The position numbers and the translations under genes were made by a program. Below are positions 9,901 through 19,900 of a DNA stretch of 64,000 nt, in pieces; within the stretch, counting starts at the first letter, position 1; each line of letters begins with the position of its first letter. This stretch comes from JANYCO01 sp035535995. GTDB lineage: Bacteria; Bacteroidota; Bacteroidia; Cytophagales; Cytophagaceae. Below the pieces are notes generated by a model. It was not told the DNA's origin, ran no database searches, and saw only the letters and a list, made by a program, of their open reading frames with translations. Location: positions 248,001 through 312,000 of the forward strand of contig DATLOZ010000022.1 of assembly GCA_035535995.1 (NCBI GenBank). The letters run 5' to 3'.

Positions 9901-10171
9901 ACCGAAAGGTATTGCCAAAAATCTGAAACTTGATACTTACCTATTTAGTGATATGGGGATACTTGTATTTCAGAAACCAACAAAAGAATACATCCCAGGC
10001 AAGTTTCGCATGGACGCTGGAGTAGGTACGGCATTGACGATCCGTTTTACACCGTATCAAATTAATCCTCTGGTAGTAAGGTTTGATATGCCTTTGCTGC
10101 TCAACACACCGCCTGCAGGAGAAGAATATTTTCAGTTCCGTTATGTGCTAGGCATCAACCGGACGTTCTAA
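6926..10171 (+). CDS. Secreted M1-family metallopeptidase with long C-terminal extension
   Basis: A 1081-residue protein with a signal peptide ending LQGFSQ. The zinc site HEVGH is at 385-389 and the third ligand E408 follows 18 residues later, as in gluzincins; DGMEYP corresponds to the substrate-binding GxMEN region of aminopeptidases. The last ~400 residues are rich in aromatic-alternating strands and end in F (YVLGINRTF), which resembles an outer-membrane barrel-like or surface domain. It probably acts as a cell-surface or periplasmic aminopeptidase. It starts 6 bp after the J-domain gene. Confidence 0.87.
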   Translation: MIQKFLLSLLLLCTSLQGFSQVVFTTADNYRTKENKNYWKNRPPYPGYWQQDVHYKIEAEILDSLNIIDGKKYELTYWNNSTFELKELFFHLYENAFQPGSYYHNLNENNGVEITFGKYEAKGLGTTIENLQVNNKTVRTELDNTILKVFLNEPLRPGDSLVVTCSFKTYWDTGTMRRRNKTFDSFGYKHFDGVHWYPIIAVYDSKFGWTTDQHLDKEFYADFGTFEVALTFPQEYIVEATGELVNKEEVMPDSLRKKLDLKNFAKKPFNEKPSVIIPKEPGKKKTWIYHADNVHNFAFTADPTYRIGEREWNGVKVITLAQEPHASKWQESGWFTKEVIRVYSEDFGMYAWPKIIIADAKDGMEYPMLTLDNGTYPQHQSLVAHEVGHMWFYGMVGSNETYRAFLDEGFTQFLTVWSMDKILGKVRDKEAANPYIDRFIDSSDTRYENLYYPYLNHVVEAYDEPLNTHSSAFNGALRHGGNYGLVYYKTGVMLYNLRYVLGDSLFLGAMKHYVSKWKFAHPYPEDFRQAIIEYTQADLNWFFDEWLETTKYIDYSIQKVKRIKNKNSDQKEYEITFRRIGRMQMPIDFTITTKDNQSYNYYIPNTWFVKDTTNKKVNILSKWYGWDLLEPTYKARITVPTKIKTVNIDPARILADADMTNNKWGNHGIRSMQFDHRISNLSRWDKQRNFLRPDVWYNSVDGIQPGIHAEGSYFGKYSYAATLWGNTTVGHWDNVTYNNKFIPIAFNTTGRYVTNKLWKQSSANDQVSYYGGIFTLKLGFEKIFRKQDQRNPKYSKLFFYMKDLYNFDNYAQYLLYPALWGNGSGKSGLQNNSVNVGFFKNYFFKKGNGELTFTVRTPFINSDYNYSWINANSIHNLTLSKFEIRSRMFTQIGIGSYPRESVLMLSGANSEEMIDNKYARAQGFVPTNWLGYGAGTNHFQYGGGLNLRGYSGYYAVEEYSKKGTDSLFTGYYSNSGASWNVEIDFDKFIKIKPKGIAKNLKLDTYLFSDMGILVFQKPTKEYIPGKFRMDAGVGTALTIRFTPYQINPLVVRFDMPLLLNTPPAGEEYFQFRYVLGINRTF

Positions 10172-10293
10172 TTTTTCGTAAATATACCTACTAAGAGATT
10201 TGAAGGAATTGCTCTCGTGGGAATCTATTAAGATGGCTTTTTTTAAAGCAAAACGGGGAATTTAGAAATTTTAATCCTTTTTTAATCTTTTTT

Positions 10294-10310
10294 CTAAGGT
10301 TCAACCTTAG
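10294..10310. other. Small perfect hairpin in the gap after the M1 peptidase
   Basis: CTAAGGT and ACCTTAG pair around a 3-base loop. The downstream sequence is T-rich but broken, so this is at best a weak terminator. The rest of the 254-bp gap shows no gene. Confidence 0.4.
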
Positions 10311-10425
10311 CGCTTTAACTATTTATTTTTCCATTAAAACTTACACTAACGTCTAAGTATAATCATATAAGGCAACCATTTATTGCTAATAGCCGTACCT
10401 AGGTATATAAAGAAGTTCCAAAACT

Positions 10426-10845
10426 ATGAAAAAGGTATTTTTGTTTGGTTTTTTAATCTTATCCGGAGCATTAAGCTTCGGTCAAAACCCTGATATTGAT
10501 GTAAAACATTTGCATTCTGACGAAGGCAAACAGTGGAAAATCATGGTCAGGACAGACAGCTACCGTTTCCCGGCTTCCATGGAAGACGATGTTTTCACCT
10601 TCTACACCACTGGTCAATTTAAATACGACCAAGGTAATTCTATCACTGAAGAATATACGAATGTAAGGACCAAAACATGGTCTTATAATCCAAAGAACAA
10701 TATAGCCACTTGGGAATTTTATTTGCCCAACGGAGTGGTAAAAAAAATGGAGGCAGAGATCACATATATCGACGATAAAAAAGCCGTGCTGAATTTATCA
10801 GAGAATGGGAAGGCTCCCAACATCGTTGTGTTTATTGCCAATTAA
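10426..10845 (+). CDS. Small secreted protein of unknown function
   Basis: A 139-residue protein with a clear signal peptide (MKKVFLFGFLILSGALSFGQ). The mature part is about 120 residues with alternating hydrophobic strands and a WKIMVRTDSYRFP segment, compatible with a small lipocalin-like beta barrel, but I do not recognise the family. It has its own intergenic space on both sides. The giant surface protein gene begins 128 bp later, and a joint role is only a guess. Confidence 0.7.
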   Translation: MKKVFLFGFLILSGALSFGQNPDIDVKHLHSDEGKQWKIMVRTDSYRFPASMEDDVFTFYTTGQFKYDQGNSITEEYTNVRTKTWSYNPKNNIATWEFYLPNGVVKKMEAEITYIDDKKAVLNLSENGKAPNIVVFIAN

Positions 10846-10973
10846 ATTTTAGTCTATTTTGTCAAACAGGTTTTTGATTTTTGTGTTTGCTCTAAGCGGC
10901 AAAGTAATAAAGCTTTGTGGAAAGAAGTACAACAACAAGATTTCCAAACATTTATAAGCGAATTTTCGTAAAC

Positions 10974-13900
10974 ATGAATAATAATATAACACTATTGGGT
11001 ATGAGAGAAGATATACGTAGAAAAGTGAGATTTGGGATTACTGCAATTCTCTTTGTTTTTATGTCCACGTTGGTTTTCGGAGAAGGTACAAAAGAAATTA
11101 TGCCTACTGCGGCCGATATATATTATCTTGAGATTAACCGATCCGGAGGACAGAACACACCATTTGCAGCTTACACTCCCAATACTATTACTTACCAACC
11201 AGGTACTTCTTCAGTGGATTACAGACTGAACGTAAAGGTCTGTAACGTGAATGAGAAAGTACGTTTTGGTTTTGCCTCTAATAGTTCTAAGACTTACGTG
11301 CAGGTAAAAAGATCGAGCGACAATGCAATTGTATTTGGTCCGATGCTTATTCCCGGTGCCGCTGGCTCCAGAGGTTATATCAATTCTTATTCAGAAGCAG
11401 TAGCAGGGCCGGGTACAGTAATAGGTTCTACAGGTTATCTGGATACTGGATTCGTAGCCACCGCAGCGATCGGAGGTGCACAGGATTATTATTTCGAATT
11501 CAACCAGGGGTCGGGTACGGCAAATACTACTTATCAAAATAATGATTTTACGATACGATACTTTGATATAACAGTAGTAGGAACTGCGGGTACTGTGGTG
11601 CCAGGTAGATTATGGTCTAAGGCATGGCAATTCGTAGATGGAGGCAGTGCTTTCAACGGAAATTTCTACGTCTATTCGGACGACCAGATTGTAACAAAAT
11701 TAAATTCAAACGGCATGGCTCCCCAGGCCTTTGCCATTTCATGTAACGCAACCGGTGTTTCTAATACAGGAAACCCAACTGTGGACCAAAAATCTATAGC
11801 CGGTCCAAGTACATATCCTCAATACAAATTGTTTTTGAATAACCCGGATAGTCTTTGCTATCCTACAGGTACTTATGGGCATATTGTAGGCGGGATTTCA
11901 ATTTCGGGCTGCGGTACCAACCGATGTATAAATATAAATGTTGATAAACCAGGTAACATCCTTATTACGCTGGACCTTAATAATAATGGTAAATACGATC
12001 CTGGAACTTCCGATCGGCAGATTACATACACAGTAAAAACTTCAGGGCTAAATTGCATTCCTTGGGATGGACTAGATGGGTTAGGAAATAATATTCCCAC
12101 AGGAACAGTGTTCAATGTCCAGGTAGACTTCCGGAATGGTATCACACACTTACCTCTCTACGATTGCGAGGACAACCAAAAAGGATTTATTGTAAACTTG
12201 ATCCGGCCTCTTGGAGCAAGTCCAAGATTATTCTGGGATGACTCTAATGTAATACCGGCTCAATATGGTTCAGGTACAGCACTTGATGGTATTACAAATC
12301 TTGGTGGATGTACCAATGCCACTGGTTGCCATCAATGGAAAAGCAGAGGTAGCAACACTTGTCCTCCATGTTCTGAAACCTTAAATACATGGTGGTATGC
12401 CAACATCGATTCAAGAACGGTGAGCTATACCAACACCAACGTATTTGCAGATGCAGACAGTACAACGGTTGGAACAGGTTATGCAAGCAATAGCTTCTCT
12501 AACTGTAATAATGGTACAGCTATTCAATTAAAAGGAAAAGTAAGTGGTTCAGGTAGCCCTGCTCCAACCGGGATATGGACAGCTCCGGCAGGAGATGGTG
12601 TTTTCACTCCAAATGCTACTACCCTTGCTGGTACTTATACCCCGGGTCCAAATGACCTTACCGCAGGTAGTGTAAAACTAATCCTTACCACAGTTGGAGG
12701 TATTTGTCCTTCGATCTCAGATTCTATGGTGATCACATTGGTTAAACCTCCCGTAGTTTTTGCAGGTGTAGCAAAATCAGCTTGTAAAACAAATTCAACT
12801 GTTTCGCTTTCCGATGCTACTCAAAATGCCTATACCAATTCTGTCGTTTGGTCGGGTGGCTCGGGAACATATACTGCGAATAAAACCACTTTAAATATTA
12901 CTTATAAACCTACTAATACAGAGATGACAAATGGCTCTGTAACGCTGACCTTAACAGGAAAAGGTAATGCGCCTTGTCCTAACAGTGTAAGCACGGTAAC
13001 CATCAGTTATTACCCGGCTCCAACGGCCAGCGCAGGCTCTGCCAAAACTGTTTGTTCCAACATCGCCTCTGCCCTTACAGGTACTGTATCTGCAGGCGCA
13101 ACCCCTGCGTGGACTTCTTCTAGTGGTTGTAGCTCTTGTTTTGGCAATCCTGGTGCAGCCTCCACTACTTACACTCCTTCCGCTACGGATATTGCTAACG
13201 GAACAGTGAAATTAACTCTGACAGCCAGTGTATCCGGATGTACGGATGTTACGAGCTCTGTCACCTGGACAATCACACCAGCGCCTGTACCTTATGCAGG
13301 ACCAGATCAGTCTATTTGTAAAAATAATACTACGGCTACTCTTGCAGGAACCCTGACCAATGGTACAGGAGCTACTGCTACCTGGAGTTCTTCCAGCGGA
13401 TGTGGAACTCCTGCATGCTTTACGAGCAGTCTTACTACACTAGCCAACAGCTATAAAGCTTCTGCGACAGACCTTACCAACAATACGGTAACTCTTACAC
13501 TCACTGCTACAAAAGTAGGTTGTGCAAACGCTACATCAAGCATGGTCATCACCTATACAGCAATCCCAACCATCGATGTAGGGCCTGCGAGTATGACTTT
13601 CTGTATCGACAACCCACATGTGCCGTTGACTGCTACATTCACCGGACCTGCCGGGGTAGGTGTTCAGTGGTCGGGTGGTATTGGTAGCTACAATCCAAAT
13701 TCCACCTCACCTAGTATAACGTACAATGTATCTCCTACAGAAATCCTCTTCGGCGGTGCAGGTATTTATGCAACCACCACCAACGTCGGCAACTGTAAGC
13801 CTGTAAAAGATAGTATCTTCCTTACTCCTGTAACATTGCCAACGGTAAATGCAGGCGTAGATAAAAGCGTTTGCCGCAACAACCCTACGGTCTCCGTTAC

Positions 13901-16900
13901 AGGAACAGTAACAGGTAGTACTTCCGGTACGCCAAGCTGGACAAGCGTTACTTCAGGTTCTGCAGGATTTTCAAGTCCAAATAGTTTGACCACTAATTAT
14001 ACTCTGAATGCTACCGATCTCGCCAATGGCGGCGCTACGCTGATCTTATCTGCTTCTCCGATAGATCCAAGCTGCGCTCCAAAAAGAGATACAATGCTTG
14101 TAAGCATTACCGCAGCTCCTACGGTGAGTGCCGGAGCTAATCAAACCGGTGTATGTTACAATCCCGGACAGGTATCTCTGAACGGCTTTAGCAGCACGGG
14201 CAGCGGTACATGGTCGGGCGGTGCTGGTACATTCAGCCCTAGCGCTACTACAGCCAATGCTACTTATAACTCTACTGCAGGCGAAAGAGGCGGTACTGTT
14301 ACTCTTACCTATACCAGTGCAGGGAACGTTAACTGTAATGCTGTAGCAGCTTCAATGACTGTGACATTTGCTCCTCAAATTACAGTGAATGCCAATACAG
14401 GTGCTCCTATCACTATCTGTGCAAACAATGCCACTGCAACATTAAGTGGTTCTTCTTCTACAGGCAGTGGACAATGGTCTGGCGGTGCTGGCACGTATAA
14501 TCCTAACAACACCACGCTGAATGCTACCTATACTCCTACCGCTACAGAAATTTCAAACGGCTCGGTAACCTTGACCTTAACGGCCACTTCAACAGGAGGA
14601 TGTACTGCTCCGACGAGCAACGTGACGATCACTATCAATGCTGCTCCTACAATACCAATCAACGGAGGCGCCGCTACTGCCAATATTTGTGCTGATAATC
14701 CAAACGTCAATCTTTCAGTAACACTCCCTGGTGGTGGTGTAGGTGTAGTCTGGACTGGTGGTGCAGGAACCTATACTCCTAACAATACATCAAGTTCAAT
14801 ATCCTATAAAGCTACCAACGGTGAAATATCAACTGGTTCAGTAATTCTCACTGCAACTACTACCAATCCAGGTTTATGTAAACCGGTATCAAGCCAGATC
14901 AATGTAGTGATTGCTCCTGCTCCTACAATCAATGCCGGATCAGATCAGGTTCTTTGCGGTAGCACAACTTCTGCAAACCTCAACGGCACTGTTACGGGCG
15001 CCACAGGCGGTACATGGACTACTAATGGTTCGGGGACATTTGCAAATCCAAATGCTTTGATCACGACCTATACTCCTTCGGCTGCAGATAAATCTTTAGG
15101 AATTATTACACTTACACTGACCTCTACAGGCATGGGTTCCTGTAATGCCGTAAGCGATCAGATGACAATCAGCTTTACAGTAGTTCCTACCGTAGATGCA
15201 GGACCGGACATTATTGTTTGTTCTAATACATTACCGGCACAACTCAATGGTTCGGGATCTCCGGGCGTATGGAGCGGAGGCGCTGGTACATACTCTCCGA
15301 ATGCAAGCACGGGTAACGCCACTTACACTCCTACGGCTACAGAAATTTCCAATGGTTCGGTAACCTTGACATTGACTACCAATCCATCCGGTGCCTGTCC
15401 TCAGAAAACCGATCAGGTGCTTATTACCATCAAACCTTCCCCGATTGCCAATGCAGGTTCTGATATGACTGTTTGCGGAAATCAAGGTGTGATCAATATT
15501 TCGGGGTCTGTGAATGCCTTTGCTACTGGCGGCTTCTGGACTACAACTGGATCAGGAACCATTGGTAATCCTAGTGCGCTGAACACAACTTATACGCCTT
15601 CTGCGGCAGATAAATCATTGGGTACTGTAACCCTTACTTTGACAACTACTGGAAACAACGGATGTAATCCTCATTCGGATAATATGATCATTACGATCTC
15701 TCCTAGTGTTTCTGTGAATGCTGGCCCTGATCAGACTCTTTGCCAGGATGGTGCTAATATAGCTTTAAGCGGAACGGTAGCGGGCGCTACCGGAGGTACC
15801 TGGAGTATTGTAACGGGCGCAGGTAGCATCAACAATCCTACAAGCGTTGCTGGAGCTACTTATACTCCTAATGCAGCTGACCTAAGTATTACCTTAAGAC
15901 TGACTACTACCGGAAACCCTACCGGTTGTGCGGCGATGACAGACGATATTACAATCATGCTTACTCCAAAACCAGTGATCACCATTGGAGGAAACCAAAC
16001 TGTCTGCGGAGATGTGGCAAGTGTATCACTTACAGGTTCTGTAGTTGGTGCAACCGGATTAGTATGGACTACAACAGGTGCAGGAACATTTAATCCAAGC
16101 AACACTGTAGGTAATACAAGTTATATTCCGGCAGCAAATGAAACTGGAACATTTACGTTCACACTTACCTCTACAGGAAATGGCGTATGTTCCGGAGTAT
16201 ATTCAAAGAACATGACGGTGACCATTACACCAAAACCTACGATCAATGCGGGCTTGGATAAATCTGTTTGTAAAAACAATCCTGCGGTGACAGTGACCGC
16301 TACAGTCACTGTAGCTACAGGTGGTATATGGACTACTCTTGGAGACGGTACATTTAGTGGCGTAAGCGGCAATGGGCTTACTGCTACCTACAACCCAGGT
16401 CCAAACGATCTATCCAATGGTTCTGTAAACCTAAGAGTCACTTCTAGTGGAAACGGTACTTGTAATCCGGTCAACGACATCATGGTAGTTACCATCACTC
16501 CTCCTCCTACCGTGAATGCAGGCCTCGACAGAACAGTCTGCGCCAACAATGGTAATGTTTCTCTTGTTGGTAATGTAACAATTGCAACGGGTGGTACCTG
16601 GACTACCTTGGGTTCAGGTTCATTCTCAGGAGTAAGTGCAAACGGATTAAATGCAACCTACACACCAGGTAATCCTGATACAACAGCTCATACTGTAAAA
16701 CTGGTATTAACCTCTACAGGAAACGGAACCTGTAATGCTGTAAAGGATACTATGATCATAACCATTACTCCTGCTCCTCTAGTAAATGCAGGACCTGATC
16801 AAGTGATCTGTGCAGATAGTTTCTTTGTAAAATTAAATGCTCGTTTCCGAAATGCTACTGCAGGGAAATGGACTACTACTGGTACTGGTTCGTTCTTCAA

Positions 16901-19900
16901 TAGCAACTCTACCTACGATACTGCTACTTATGTACCTTCTCCTGCTGACCGTGCTGCGGGAAGTGTGAAACTGACATGGTCGACAACAGTACAAGGATCT
17001 TGTAATCCGGTGAGTGACGATCTGTTGATCACTATTACTACTGCTCCGACAGCAGCTGTAGGCAGCGATCAGAAGATCTGTTCTGATGGAGGTGTAATTA
17101 ATATTTCCGGTAGTACAAACGCAATCCCAAGTGGTGTAAAATGGACTACTTCCGGTAGCGGTACGTTCGGTTCTAATACCAGCAAGAACACTACCTATAA
17201 CGCCTCTGCTGTCGATCGGGCAGCAGGTACGGTAGTACTTACCATGACCACTACAGGCAACGGTACTTGTAAGCCAGCGTCTGATCAGATGATCCTGAAC
17301 ATTACACCTAAATCAACAGTTAGCACAGGACTTCCTCTGACTGTTTGTAACGATATCTATAATACAGGAATACAGTTAAACCCAACTGTAACACATGACT
17401 CTTCTGTAACCTGGACCTCTCCAAGCGGCGGAGCATTCGGACCAAATGAGAACACCAAAGCGGCGATCTATTACCCAAGCATTGCTGATACAACTTCAAA
17501 GACTGTAACACTGACGTTGACGGCAACTGGTTTTAGCCCATGTACTCCTTCATCGGCTAATTTAACAATCAACTTCACTCCTATTCCTCTTGTGAATGCT
17601 GGTGCTGATATAGAAGTATGTAACGGCTCTACCGGAAATCTGAATGGGCAAGTAAGAAATGCTACAGGCGGAACCTGGAGTACAACCGGTAGCGGTACCT
17701 TTGCTCCGGATCAGCATACGCTGAATGCTAAATACATTCCATCTCCGTTGGATACCACTTCCGGAAGTGTCACATTAACCTTGACCTCTACAGGTATGGG
17801 AACTTGCGCGCCGGTATCCGATCAAATGAAAATTACCTTCCGTAAGAGACCAACGATCAACGCAGGGGTCGATGATACTACTTGTGCAGACGCTTCCAGT
17901 TATGCGTTAAATGCTACGATGACTAATGCTACCGGCGCTGTATGGTCTAGCTCCAGTGGCGGAGGATTCTTCCCTGCTACTGGTCTGAGCACTGCTTACT
18001 TCCTGACACCTCAGGATAGTACGAATGGTACAGTAGTGTTGACCGTAACTACTACCGGAACAGGAACCTGTGCTCCTGCTTCGGATAATCTGATACTGAC
18101 CATTTCTCCGGTACCTTCTGCAGATGCAGGTCCTCCATCACTAAGTGTTTGTAAAAACGATCCTTCGGTAAGCCTTAATGGTAGTGTAGTAAATGCTACA
18201 GGCGGTTACTGGTCTACTACAGGAGACGGTTCATTTAACGATCCAAATATATTAAACACAGTGTATAGTTTTGGTGGTAATGATATAGCCACTGGTACTG
18301 TTAAGATGATCTTTATTTCGCAAGGAAATGGAGGATGTAATTATTATTCCGATACCATGCGTATTAACCTGACACCTGCAACCAACGTAGATGCAGGTCC
18401 GGATCGTACTATCTGTCGTACAGACTTCCCTATCACTCTTCAGGGATCTGGTGCGAGTGGTGTCTGGAGCTATGGTACACCTGCTCAATATGGTAATATC
18501 AATTCGCTTACTTCCACTTATATGCCTACTGCTGGTGAAAGTGCCGGAGGTACTTTGAAACTTAAGTTAACTCCGACAGGAAGCTGTGCTGGTAATGCCG
18601 ATAGCGTGGTATTTACATTTATCAATGGACCAAGCGTGCACATAAATCCATTGCTTACCATTTGTACAAACGTGAATACTGTAACGCTTTCAGGTACTTC
18701 AACTCCAGTGAACGGTGGAAACTGGACTTCTACAGGTGGCACGGCAGGCTTTGCCAGTACTACAAATATTAATACTACCTATACTTTATCCTCAACGGAT
18801 AAAACAGCAGGTCAGGTGAAATTCACTTATACAATTCCTTCTAATGGAATTTGTAATCTGGTGCGAGACAGTGCAACCATTCGTATCAATCCTACTCCTG
18901 TAGTAAATGCAGGACCGGACCAATCACTATGCGCAAATGCTCTTTCTACTGTTACCATGAACGGCTCTTATACAGTAGCAAGTGGAATTCAATGGACTAC
19001 CGTAAATGGTACAGGTAGCATCTCAAATAGTACCGTTACCAACGCGCAATATAACCCGATGGCAGGTGACATACCACTGACACCGATTAAGATGGTAATC
19101 TCTACTACCGGAGCTAGCTTCTGTTCTGTGCAGACAGATACTATGTTGATCAATATCACTCCTGCTCCTACAGCAGTGATTGGATCAGATACCACCATGT
19201 GTGCCGATAAAACAGCTCAGCTGACTGCTGTTACTACCGTAGCGAGTGGAGGCATTTGGTCTACTACCGGTACAGGAACATTCTCTCCGAACAACAGTGC
19301 TAAAACAGTCGTCTATACGCCTTCCAAAGCAGATACTTCTTCTGCTTCCCACTCTGTGACAATATCCTATCTCACCACGGGTAACGGAATATGCGCTGCG
19401 GTGAATGCAAGCAAAATTATCCATATGACGGTGAAACCAATCGTAATGGCGGGTATCGACGATACGATCTGTTCCGGTCAGGATAGTGTGGCCTTGTTTG
19501 CCTCTAACTTTGTAAATGCTCCGGGTATCCTTTGGACTTCCACAGGTACTGGTACCTTCAGTCCTAGCAATACAAACATCAGTGCTTATTATATACCTTC
19601 TGTTGACGATAAAGCAAACGGAGGAGCGATCATTCAGCTTACTTCTACCGGTGTGGCAGAATGTGATCCTGTAACCGATTACAAAACTTTGATGATCATT
19701 CCTTCTCCTGTAGCTTCTGTAAATGCAGGATTTGACCAGATCATTTGTAGAGATGAAAGTTATGCGCAAATGGCAGGATTCATCCTCATTGCAACAGGTG
19801 CTAAATGGGATTGCCAGGGATCACCTTGTTCGGGTAGTTTCTATCCAAACGATCAGGATCTGAACGCACGTTATATTCCTTCAGCAACAGATACTGCAGC